9,198 nt of DNA, taken from ANME-2 cluster archaeon (GTDB taxonomy: Archaea; Halobacteriota; Methanosarcinia; Methanosarcinales; Methanogasteraceae). Position numbers and translations under genes: made by a program. The stretch covers positions 1 to 9,198 of the forward strand of contig PIXW01000103.1 of assembly GCA_003601535.1 (NCBI GenBank), given 5' to 3'. The notes beneath the pieces are model-generated. The model had not been told where the DNA came from and did not search any database. It was given only the letters and a program-made list of their open reading frames with translations. Of this stretch, positions 1-6,190 are shown one piece after another (the first letter of the stretch is position 1; each line of letters starts with the position of its first letter).

Positions 1-772
1 CGGCACGGACATCGAGTTTGCCCTCGATTCCAGCCTCCGCGAGCATTGCTGCATCATCTACGAGCGCCAGTATGTTCTCAACAGTATTGTTGTACGCGTC
101 TGCGAGTTCTCCGAGCTCATCATCCCTTGTCTTTGCTGCCCTCTTTGTCAGGTCACCCTCTGCCAGACTTTTTATAAGAGGCACAAAGTCTCTGATCTGA
201 GTTCTCAGATACTCGTTTTCATTGGTTAGTTCCTCTAACCGCTCTTCGCATTCTTCCATTTTCGATTCACTCTCCACTATTTCGTTGTTCAATTGTTCTG
301 TTCGGTTTGTTTGATCAGCCAGCTGATCCGCCCCGCTATTCAGCGGCTCTTCGAGGGTTGCAGCATTCGATACCGTCCCCTCGTTTTCACTGGTCGGCTG
401 GTCGATCACTGTGATGTCTTCGAGCGTTTCTTCGCTCTTCTCTTCTGCTACAGGGGACGCTCCTGGGATTGTGACAACCCCGCCCGCACTCAAGATCCCG
501 CAGCCCGTGCCGACGTTCCGGATGTTGTTTGCGCCGGCCATAACTCGATTCAGCGACCTGATGATCGCCCCCGTGAATATCAGCGCGTTCACCACTCCCA
601 TGATGATTGCAGCGATGATAAATGCAGCAATCGCGCTGGACGGCGCAACATATTCCGTATAGCCGATGTCCCGTTCAAGCAGGATGGCAGCAAGCCCGGC
701 TGTCAGAAGCAGCACGAGCCCAAAGCCAGCCATCAATCTCCTGTTGACTGACATATTGTTCAGTAGGTTCAT
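1..772 (-). CDS. Methyl-accepting chemotaxis-type transducer, N-terminal part (runs off left edge)
   Basis: Reading leftward from ATG 772-770, the frame stays open for 257 codons to the window edge. The start follows a GGGGGT Shine-Dalgarno about 5 nt upstream; an in-frame ATG at 754-752 is less well placed. Two hydrophobic helices (residues about 14-32 and 46-71) are separated by only a dozen residues, so there is no extracytoplasmic ligand domain. A Gly/Ala-rich patch (78-107) and an acidic low-complexity linker (109-160) follow. Then comes a coiled-coil-like stretch (160-195) and a HAMP-like segment (about 196-240, with AEGDLTKRAAKTRDDELGEL). The last visible residues (AEAGIEGKLDVRA) match the repeat that begins further HAMP or linker modules in methyl-accepting proteins. 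The methylation helices and CheA/CheW-contact tip would lie beyond the edge and are not seen. It probably senses an internal or membrane cue. A HAMP-containing kinase or other HAMP protein cannot be excluded. Confidence 0.82.
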   Translation of the reverse strand, partial: MNLLNNMSVNRRLMAGFGLVLLLTAGLAAILLERDIGYTEYVAPSSAIAAFIIAAIIMGVVNALIFTGAIIRSLNRVMAGANNIRNVGTGCGILSAGGVVTIPGASPVAEEKSEETLEDITVIDQPTSENEGTVSNAATLEEPLNSGADQLADQTNRTEQLNNEIVESESKMEECEERLEELTNENEYLRTQIRDFVPLIKSLAEGDLTKRAAKTRDDELGELADAYNNTVENILALVDDAAMLAEAGIEGKLDVRA

Positions 773-903
773 GTTATACCCCCTTTGTTTTCACCTCTGT
801 ACATGCCCCCACGACATGCGACTCGGTGTATCTCCAGGTCGATTCGTGATCACCACTCCGGATGCACTGGTTCGACTTGTAAACCAACATCTGGTTTTAT
901 CAA

Positions 904-918
904 CTCATAAACTTTTCC
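904..918 (-). promoter_or_regulatory. Candidate archaeal promoter (BRE + TATA) of the transducer gene
   Basis: On the minus strand the bases read GGAAAAGTTTATGAG, a purine-rich BRE-like element followed by an imperfect TATA box (TTTATGAG). Initiation about 25 nt downstream would fall near 882, giving a leader of about 110 nt before the ATG at 772. The BRE half lies inside the left arm of the palindrome at 913-950, so a factor bound there could compete with TFB. This is pattern-based and unproven. Confidence 0.35.
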
Positions 919-950
919 ATTTTAGAAATTAAAATTTCAAGAATGGAAAA
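913..950. repeat. 38-bp near-perfect palindrome (operator-like)
   Basis: The left arm TTTTCCATTTTAGAAATT (913-930) pairs with the right arm AATTTCAAGAATGGAAAA (933-950) at 16 of 18 positions, around a 2-bp centre. It is too symmetrical for chance in a short spacer. It lies 141 bp upstream of the transducer start and overlaps the candidate BRE. The likeliest role is a binding site for a dimeric or tetrameric regulator. A cruciform or an AU-rich RNA hairpin in a longer transcript are alternatives. Confidence 0.7.
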
Positions 951-1165
951 TATGCAATCAGGTACTTACAGAGGAACATACCCGGGTATCACGTCGTTTT
1001 TTTAAAAATTATCACGTATGTTTTATAATACTTTAAAATCACGAATTGCATAGATAAACGGATCACAGAGATGAGGTTTGGTATAATCTCGTGGGACACA
1101 TCTTAAATAAGAAATTTAGAACTATTCTGTTGTAGACGATCATGCAGGCGGTAATAGGTTGGCAG

Positions 1166-1184
1166 TAAAATATGGATAAAAACC
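1166..1184 (-). terminator. Candidate U-rich terminator after the receiver gene
   Basis: About 16-30 nt past the TGA of the receiver gene the minus strand reads GGTTTTTATCC and then ATATTTTAC, giving two short T-runs. Archaeal RNA polymerase commonly terminates at such oligo-T tracts without a strong hairpin. No stable stem was seen. Confidence 0.35.
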
Positions 1185-1198
1185 GGTCCCAATTCTTT

Positions 1199-1579
1199 TC
1201 ATGCTCCCAGCACCCCCATGACCATCTCTGAAATCTCCGGAAATCCCGTCGTCTTGTTGATCACGTCCTTTGCACCTGCGTCCATCGCATCCTGTACCAG
1301 ATTCGGTTCGTTGTACGCGGTCACCATATATACATTTGCGTCAGGATCGTGTTCCAGTATCTCTCTCGTTGCCTCGATTCCGTCCATCACAGGCATTCGT
1401 ATATCCATCAGTACGATGTCCGGTCTGGAACCACTGCCGGCGAGATTCAGGTACATTTCAACAGCGATTTTTCCGTTTTCTGCGGTATGTACCTCGATTC
1501 CATCGTTCATACTCAGGAAGATGCCCAAAAGTTCGCAGATGTCGGGTTCATCGTCCACGACCAGTATGTGATAGGTCAT
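1199..1579 (-). CDS. Stand-alone response regulator receiver protein
   Basis: This 126-residue protein is a single receiver (REC) domain with no output domain. All the expected residues are visible: acidic pair D9/D10 (VVDDEPD), phospho-acceptor D59 (MDIRMPVMDG), the switch threonine T87 (VTAYN) and conserved lysine K109. The lysine is followed by TTG rather than the usual proline, which may alter the output face. The ATG overlaps the stop of the preceding REC-DHp gene as ATGA, and a GGGGGGT Shine-Dalgarno sits about 5 nt upstream of it, so translation is probably coupled. As the last gene of the kinase operon it is the natural terminal phosphate acceptor, acting through protein contacts or as a phosphate sink. 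It resembles CheY-like proteins in size, but nothing ties it to a flagellar motor. Confidence 0.94.
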   Translation of the reverse strand: MTYHILVVDDEPDICELLGIFLSMNDGIEVHTAENGKIAVEMYLNLAGSGSRPDIVLMDIRMPVMDGIEATREILEHDPDANVYMVTAYNEPNLVQDAMDAGAKDVINKTTGFPEISEMVMGVLGA

Positions 1580-2268
1580 TTGTTACCCCCCTCAGATGTC
1601 ATCTCAAGTGCATCCTGCACCAGTTGTTCGATTCTTTTCACGTTCTCACTCACACTTTCCAGTCTTCGCCGCTGTTCATCGGGTAGATCATCCTTCATGA
1701 GCAGCGTCAGATGTCCACTTATGATCGATAATGGGTTGATGAACTCGTGGGAAGTCTTACGCATAAATCTTACTTTCCTTGAGTACTCTTCCCCGAGAAG
1801 TTCATAAGCACTTTTAAGTTCTTCGGTTCGTTCTTCAACTTTTCTCTCCAGTTCTTTCTGATATTCAACATTTCTCTTCTCTAATTCCTTCTTTCTATCA
1901 ATCAAACCCTTCTTTTCAACCGCTCTTCGGACGACATCGAGCAGGTGTTCTTTCCTGATCGGCTTCGAGACGTAGTCATAAGCGCCATGCCGCACTGAAT
2001 TGGAAGCAGTATCCACACTGGGATCGCCGGTGATCATGATCACTGGTGCCTCGATGTCAGCGTTTTTTATGTATTCCAGGATCCCTATTCCGTTGACCCC
2101 TGGCAGTACGATATCCAGCAGGATCGCATCGAAATCACGCTCTTCCAGAGCGTCTTTTGCCTGATCAAAACCATCTGCAGTCCCTACAGCATATCCTTCT
2201 CTTGCCAGCCTCGCCTCAAGCGTTTCGCGCACGCCTGGATCATCGTCCACGATCAGTATATTATCCAT
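1576..2268 (-). CDS. Receiver-DHp hybrid protein without ATPase domain (putative phosphotransfer protein)
   Basis: I place the start at ATG 2268-2266 (230 residues) rather than an upstream ATG at 2301. It begins directly with the receiver motif MDNILIVDDD, lies 1 nt after the kinase stop codon, and has an AAGGA about 8 nt upstream. Residues 1-120 form a complete receiver: D8/D9, phospho-acceptor D52 (LLDIVLPG), T80 and K102-P103. A charged coiled coil follows (about 122-165). Residues 168-225 form a HisKA-type dimerisation/phosphotransfer domain with H-box SHEFINPLSIISG, the histidine being H174. The protein ends at 230, so the HATPase_c domain is absent. It therefore cannot autophosphorylate and would have to receive phosphate, on D52 or H174, from the upstream kinase. 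The ATGA overlap with the next gene argues for a deliberate end rather than recent truncation. Confidence 0.9.
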   Translation of the reverse strand: MDNILIVDDDPGVRETLEARLAREGYAVGTADGFDQAKDALEERDFDAILLDIVLPGVNGIGILEYIKNADIEAPVIMITGDPSVDTASNSVRHGAYDYVSKPIRKEHLLDVVRRAVEKKGLIDRKKELEKRNVEYQKELERKVEERTEELKSAYELLGEEYSRKVRFMRKTSHEFINPLSIISGHLTLLMKDDLPDEQRRRLESVSENVKRIEQLVQDALEMTSEGGNK

Positions 2269-2269
2269 A

Positions 2270-3838
2270 TTATATTTCCTTCGAATCCAGATGGCGCCCA
2301 TTATTTATCGGCAGGTCAATCACGAAGGTGGTGTACTCATCTGACCTGCTTTCAACACTGATGCTGCCATGATGATCTGCGATGATCCCGTAACTGATAC
2401 TCAAGCCAAGCCCGGTGCCATTGCCGCGCCGCGTCGTAAAGAACGGATCAAATATCCTGTCGATGTCTTCTGGCGCGATCCCGGTCCCGGAATCATGGAA
2501 CATTATCTGTAAATGATTTTCACCGTCCTTTATAATTTTTTCAGCACTGACTTTCAAAATCTTCCCGTCGTTACATCCTGCATATCTGGCATTCAATGCG
2601 TGCTGTGCATTGCTGATCATATTGATGAAGACCTGTTCGATCTGATTGCTCCGCACCTTGATCCGGGGCAGTTCTTTCTCATAATCACGGATCAACGTGA
2701 TCCCATCCTTTTTGAGTTGATGTGCCATAAGCGACAGTGCACCATCAAGAATATCCTTGATCTGCACAGGACTGCACGCCTGCTCATCCTGCCGTGCAAA
2801 AGTTAGTAGGCTACTGGTGATACCTGCAATACGTTCTCCTTGTCTGATGATTCCATCTAAGAACCTGTAGTTTTCAGAATCCGGATCGGTTTCATCTTTG
2901 ATCAGTTCTGCATAGTTGATGATGCCGGTGAGCGGGTTGTTGACCTCGTGTGCCACACCCGCGGCAAGTTCCCCGATCGCTGCAAGCTTTTCTGATCTGA
3001 AGAGTCGCTTCTGAAGTTCTCGTTTTTCAGCTTCTGCCGCTCTTTGCGCAGTGATATCCTCGAACCATACCACGCTACCCGTGATCCCTCCTTCGGCATC
3101 TTTCAGGAAATAGCCATTCATACTGACAGGAACCTCCTCTCCAGACCTTGTTCTGATGGCTGTTTCAATATCTGAAAATGATTCGCCAGTCTGCTCTGTC
3201 GGTATGCTCAGGTAATCAGAACAGAGATCGCATTTCAGCACATCGGAGCACTTCGTCCCGATCACATCCTGCTCTGCGTAGCCTGTGATCTCTTCTGCGG
3301 CTCGATTGAAACTGGTGATGTGCATATCATTGTCCACTGCGAAGATGCCGACAGGCATGCTGTAGAGGATGTTGTGTAGATAATCCCTCGTCTCCATGAG
3401 TTCTCTGGTTCTGGATGTTGCGACTGTTGACATAAGGTCGGCGTAATCTATTGCTTCCTCATGGTGTCGATGTATCTCATCGCTCAACTGACCGACAACT
3501 GCTGCAACAGCGATGAATATCGACCCCCGTATAACATCTCTCAGAAGTACGGTTGATGCAAAGCCAGAACTCAGGATGTCGGATGCGATCAGACCAAGAG
3601 CCAGTAACAGTGCTACAAGAATACCCTTTCTTCGCCACCATATACCTGCCAGGACAATCGGGATGTAGAACAGATGAGTGAAAACAACCTCTATCGCAAA
3701 AAATTTGGAATACCAGACGATACCCATGCAGCACACCACCAGTGCACAGATGATTATTGTTTTATAAGTGCTTAGACGTATAGGCTTATTCACAATTAAC
3801 TCAACTCTTGCTAACCCATTCTTGCTACGTGATGCCAT
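2270..3838 (-). CDS. Membrane PAS-domain sensor histidine kinase
   Basis: This 522-residue protein starts with four hydrophobic helices (about 27-45, 48-68, 72-90, 102-117) with very short loops, so sensing is probably within the membrane or cytoplasm. A PAS domain follows (about 152-265) and carries a CX5CX2C cluster (C197, C203, C206). Next is a HisKA domain with H-box AAGVAHEVNNPLTG (H297). The HATPase_c domain is complete: N-box with N406/N410, G1 box DSGTG (449-453), F-box FDPFFTT (463-469) and G2 box GNGTGLGLS (472-480). All residues needed for ATP-dependent autophosphorylation look intact. The gene heads the operon and its TAA is followed after 1 nt by the REC-DHp ATG. Only a weak Shine-Dalgarno precedes ATG 3838, and an internal GTG about 16 codons in is possible. 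The Cys cluster could bind metal or sense redox, but that is inference. Confidence 0.94.
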   Translation of the reverse strand: MASRSKNGLARVELIVNKPIRLSTYKTIIICALVVCCMGIVWYSKFFAIEVVFTHLFYIPIVLAGIWWRRKGILVALLLALGLIASDILSSGFASTVLLRDVIRGSIFIAVAAVVGQLSDEIHRHHEEAIDYADLMSTVATSRTRELMETRDYLHNILYSMPVGIFAVDNDMHITSFNRAAEEITGYAEQDVIGTKCSDVLKCDLCSDYLSIPTEQTGESFSDIETAIRTRSGEEVPVSMNGYFLKDAEGGITGSVVWFEDITAQRAAEAEKRELQKRLFRSEKLAAIGELAAGVAHEVNNPLTGIINYAELIKDETDPDSENYRFLDGIIRQGERIAGITSSLLTFARQDEQACSPVQIKDILDGALSLMAHQLKKDGITLIRDYEKELPRIKVRSNQIEQVFINMISNAQHALNARYAGCNDGKILKVSAEKIIKDGENHLQIMFHDSGTGIAPEDIDRIFDPFFTTRRGNGTGLGLSISYGIIADHHGSISVESRSDEYTTFVIDLPINNGRHLDSKEI

Positions 3839-4073
3839 TGTCAGTTACCAGGTACTTTCATTAGCTATACAACGTGCCAGACTCCCATATAGACAGCTAA
3901 GAAAAACATTCCGTCCAGAAATGAACGGTTTGTATACACTCTTTCCGAAAAGTTTGTATATTTTCTTGCAGTTTAACCACGAGATTTACACAAGATAAAT
4001 CTTGTGAAATCTGTGTAATCTTGTGGTTTTTTCACTTCGTTACCGGAATAACTATAATCAAATGATAGAGCAG
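3839..4073. other. Intergenic spacer with promoter candidates for the kinase operon
   Basis: No gene was recognised in this 235-bp spacer. Two tandem minus-strand A/T elements, AAAATATACAAAC (around 3950-3962) and GTATACAAACC (around 3930-3940), are TATA-like candidates for the kinase operon. They lie about 95-120 nt upstream of its start. The upper part holds the large inverted repeat described separately. Confidence 0.4.
3975..4028. repeat. Nested 54-bp inverted repeat downstream of the KaiC operon
   Basis: The outer arms AACCACGAGATTTACACA and TGTGTAATCTTGTGGTT pair almost completely, with one mismatch and one bulge. Inside them CACAAGAT (3989-3996) and ATCTTGTG (3999-4006) form a perfect 8-bp stem around AA. 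Six T residues (4027-4032) follow on the plus strand. The motif style (AACCAC..GATTTACACA) resembles short interspersed repeats found in many anaerobic prokaryote genomes; that comparison is from memory. It begins about 45 nt past the stop of the small membrane protein on the transcribed minus strand, so it could protect or end that mRNA. The T-run, however, is oriented for plus-strand termination. Confidence 0.75.
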
Positions 4074-4361
4074 CTACTCTTCCCGGAAAATCTTCAGCAG
4101 TTCATACATACCCGCGAACGCAGAAACCGAAATTAGCAGGGTTATGGTGCTTGCGACCACCTCAACCAGCACACCATCCATCGACGCGTACGGCGCCAGA
4201 AAGACGACGAGCCTTCTTACAACCATCAGAATCAACATTGCTGTTATCAGCGTCCATGCGAAGAAACCTCCGGCTGTCTTCATGAGCCGGTATGCATAGT
4301 ACGCTGCACCAAGCTGCAGAAGCGTTGCAACAAACAATATCACGGTTGTGTATTCAGCCAT
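4074..4361 (-). CDS. Small three-helix membrane protein of the KaiC operon
   Basis: The chosen start, ATG 4361-4359, gives 95 residues. It lies 1 nt after the KaiC-like stop and a GGAGGG Shine-Dalgarno ends 4 nt upstream; an upstream ATG at 4421 would overlap the KaiC-like gene by 59 nt. Three hydrophobic helices are visible (about 5-25, 34-56 and 65-87). A conserved-looking segment, AYRLMKTAGGFFAWTLITA followed by a double arginine (RR), closely resembles from memory the N-terminal membrane domain of some bacterial and archaeal PAS histidine kinases, here detached from any kinase. No catalytic motif is present. As the last gene in the wHTH/KaiC operon it is most simply a membrane anchor or receptor for the KaiC-like ATPase or a partner kinase. 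This role is inferred from context. The stop is TAG. Confidence 0.75.
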   Translation of the reverse strand: MAEYTTVILFVATLLQLGAAYYAYRLMKTAGGFFAWTLITAMLILMVVRRLVVFLAPYASMDGVLVEVVASTITLLISVSAFAGMYELLKIFREE

Positions 4362-4362
4362 T

Positions 4363-5775
4363 TCATCCCTCCTTTCTTTTTGATCGTTCTCTGAACATCC
4401 TGACAAATCTTTTCTCAGCACTTTCAGTGGAAATTCCGCTCAGCAGTCCCTCTCTCCCCTCGAACGTGGCTTCTACTTCAATTCCCTTTGAAGCTATCGT
4501 GAACTGTCTTATCTCTTTGTCGTGCTGGCTGCCCTTCATCTTTATTATGTGCACCGCCCTTCTCATTTCGCTCTCCATTTCAACGTACTTCATCAGAATG
4601 GCGTTATCCACGACAAACGATATTCCATGATTTGTTATCTCAAATGGACCCTGAAGCGGTCTTATTTCAGAGGTGAAGAGCGATGTCGCTCCTTCGCTTT
4701 TGAACAGCGCTATGAGTGTCAGAAGCCAGTTCTTGAATTCGATTGTGTTCGGAAGCACCGAATGGTAGCTTGAAACACTGTCCACGACCACTCTTTTAAC
4801 ATCTTCCAGTTCCTTCTTCACGAGCAGCGTATGCTCATCCGGGATCAGATCTATTGTGGAGGCGTGAATGATCCTGACCATATCCCCCATCGACTCAAAA
4901 TCAAAGCCGAAATGCCTTGCATTCCTGAGTATTTCAGGCGGCGACTCCTCAAAGCTGACGATCAAACCCTTCTCACCATGTATCGCACCCTCGTATATGA
5001 AGTGCATGCCAAGAAGGGTTTTTCCAATCCCTGTGCCGCCGGCAACAAGCGTGGAATCACACTCAAACACGCCCCCGTACATCATTCGATCGATGCCTTC
5101 AATGCCCAGACTGATCCTCCGCTCACTGACAGCGGTGAATGCTTCTGGTTTTATCTTGGGAAACACCTCGATGCCTGCGTCTGTGAACTTAAGGGAATGT
5201 TTCTTCGGTGAGATATTCTGCCCGCGCATCTTGAGCGCGCAGATGTGCCTGTACTCATCATCATAGGAAAGATATATTATACTGTCCACAAGCGAGGAGA
5301 TATAATGCCTGTTCATCTCATCGCGTGTGAACGTATCCGTTATGAGCAGCAGGAGATCTTTCTGTTTCATGCAAAAAACGAAGTCGTACATGAAGCTCTT
5401 ACTGACAATGTCCAGAAAGGAGTCGATAACCACCCTGTCCGGCTTGATCGACTCGATATTCTCCTTCAAGACATCCATCACGTCCTCCCCCCTGAGTAAT
5501 AGATCACCCACATCGAGAAAATGCATGCCTTCCAGGTCAGGATCAAAGAATGAGAATGCAGAGAGATACCTGTTCAAAGACGCTATCGGTTCAGACACGC
5601 CCGCAACAAAGAGGCATGTTTCCCGGTTTCTTGCGGCATTGAACAAACTCTGCAGCGCGAGTGTTGTTTTGCCTGATCCTGCGCAGCCAGCAAGCAGAAC
5701 CGTTGAAGGGCGTACGAACCCACCGTTGAGCACCTCATCGAGTCCGCCAATCCCTGACCTTAATATCGTGTTCAT
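4363..5775 (-). CDS. Two-domain KaiC-like ATPase (RecA/DnaB superfamily)
   Basis: The 470-residue protein has two tandem KaiC domains. Domain 1 (about 1-205) has Walker A GCAGSGKT (30-37, K36) and Walker B RVVID (D118). Where KaiC has its catalytic Glu pair, it reads GVSEP, keeping only E62. Domain 2 (about 218-440) has Walker A GGTGIGKT (246-253, K252), an intact Glu pair (FEESPPE, E276/E277) and Walker B RVVVD (D332). By recalled alignment to cyanobacterial KaiC, the domain-2 phosphorylation region TNHGISF keeps equivalents of T426 (T381) and S431 (S386), but T432 is replaced by F387. A basic tail (RERSKRKEG) ends the protein. The start lies 3 nt after the wHTH stop, with GAGGA upstream. 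Family members are ATP-driven hexameric switches. No kaiA or kaiB is present, so a clock role is not implied; signal integration or regulation is more likely. Confidence 0.93.
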   Translation of the reverse strand: MNTILRSGIGGLDEVLNGGFVRPSTVLLAGCAGSGKTTLALQSLFNAARNRETCLFVAGVSEPIASLNRYLSAFSFFDPDLEGMHFLDVGDLLLRGEDVMDVLKENIESIKPDRVVIDSFLDIVSKSFMYDFVFCMKQKDLLLLITDTFTRDEMNRHYISSLVDSIIYLSYDDEYRHICALKMRGQNISPKKHSLKFTDAGIEVFPKIKPEAFTAVSERRISLGIEGIDRMMYGGVFECDSTLVAGGTGIGKTLLGMHFIYEGAIHGEKGLIVSFEESPPEILRNARHFGFDFESMGDMVRIIHASTIDLIPDEHTLLVKKELEDVKRVVVDSVSSYHSVLPNTIEFKNWLLTLIALFKSEGATSLFTSEIRPLQGPFEITNHGISFVVDNAILMKYVEMESEMRRAVHIIKMKGSQHDKEIRQFTIASKGIEVEATFEGREGLLSGISTESAEKRFVRMFRERSKRKEG

Positions 5776-5778
5776 GCA

Positions 5779-6141
5779 TCAGTCCTCTTTGAAAATCAAT
5801 CTCATGCCATTTTTATCCACTACAATATTTAGTTCGATTCCCATATTTCTCTCAAACTCTTCCAATAGTCCCAACACTCTTTTGTCGATGTATATGTACT
5901 TTTCCAGTTCAGTGTGCAGCCTTTTCTTAGACGTCCCCTCTTTTATCTCTTCCTTTGCTTTTATATGAAACCATAACTTTGTTGGACCAACCGTCTTGCA
6001 GTCGATGAGACCACTTGCTCTGAGGCGCTCCAGATACTTTAGCGCGGTTGTCTTACTCATATTCGCTCTATCGACGATATCTCCTGTCTTCAATGTTTCA
6101 TTTTTTAAAATATCGAGTAGTTCTTTTTCACGCCATTGCAT
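5779..6141 (-). CDS. Winged helix-turn-helix regulator, first gene of the KaiC operon
   Basis: This 120-residue protein begins with a winged-helix DNA-binding domain (about 3-62). It has an L-K-T-G-D-I-V helix, the recognition helix SKTTALKYLERLRASGLI (29-46) and a short wing (CKTVGPTKLWFHI). The C-terminal half (about 63-120) is charged, with predicted helices and a terminal beta-like stretch (IELNIVVDKNGMRLIF). It could dimerise or contact the KaiC-like ATPase; I do not recognise it as a named domain. The ATG at 6141 has no Shine-Dalgarno, and the candidate promoter predicts transcription starting only about 5 nt before it, so translation is probably leaderless. The TGA lies 3 nt before the KaiC-like ATG. 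It likely regulates its own operon and may also act on the divergent CheR cluster. Confidence 0.85.
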   Translation of the reverse strand: MQWREKELLDILKNETLKTGDIVDRANMSKTTALKYLERLRASGLIDCKTVGPTKLWFHIKAKEEIKEGTSKKRLHTELEKYIYIDKRVLGLLEEFERNMGIELNIVVDKNGMRLIFKED

Positions 6142-6167
6142 TGTACCACTCTTCGTTTGAAATGCGT

Positions 6168-6190
6168 GCTTTTATACGACTTTCCGAACG
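6168..6190 (-). promoter_or_regulatory. Promoter of the wHTH-KaiC-membrane protein operon
   Basis: On the minus strand CGGAAAGTCG (BRE-like) runs directly into TATAAAAG (6176-6169), a good archaeal TATA box. Counting about 26 nt from its centre puts transcription start near 6146, five bases before the ATG at 6141. The lack of any Shine-Dalgarno before that ATG fits a leaderless mRNA. Confidence 0.6.

Larger units (their letters stand above)
773..1198. other. Gene-free intergenic region between transducer and receiver gene
   Basis: No convincing protein-coding frame was found in these 426 bases on either strand; the stretch is A/T-rich. Both flanking genes read leftward, so it should hold the 3' end of the phosphorelay operon and the control region of the transducer. 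It contains a 38-bp palindrome, a candidate minus-strand TATA/BRE (904-918), a second A/T-rich TATA-like patch (1022-1037), and a T-rich tract on the minus strand just after the receiver gene. No RNA gene could be recognised. Confidence 0.6.

Noticed and set aside
293..751. Long plus-strand open frames over the transducer gene
   Set aside because: They are antisense to a frame with clear transmembrane, coiled-coil and HAMP-like features and have no ribosome sites or recognisable motifs.
2270..2301. Upstream ATG at 2301 as the start of the REC-DHp gene
   Set aside because: It would overlap the kinase by 32 nt and add residues before the receiver's first strand. The ATG at 2268 fits the fold, the 1-nt spacing and the ribosome site.
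3975..4028. The inverted repeat as part of a CRISPR array or a tRNA
   Set aside because: There is a single unit with no regularly spaced repeats, and no cloverleaf or conserved tRNA loop sequences.
4362..4421. Upstream ATG at 4421 as the start of the small membrane protein
   Set aside because: The extra 20 residues are hydrophilic and antiparallel to no known domain. The ATG at 4361 has a strong GGAGGG site and 1-nt spacing from the KaiC-like stop.
4363..5775. A circadian clock locus (kai operon)
   Set aside because: No kaiA or kaiB is present, and archaeal KaiC-like proteins are widespread in other roles. Only the family assignment is justified.
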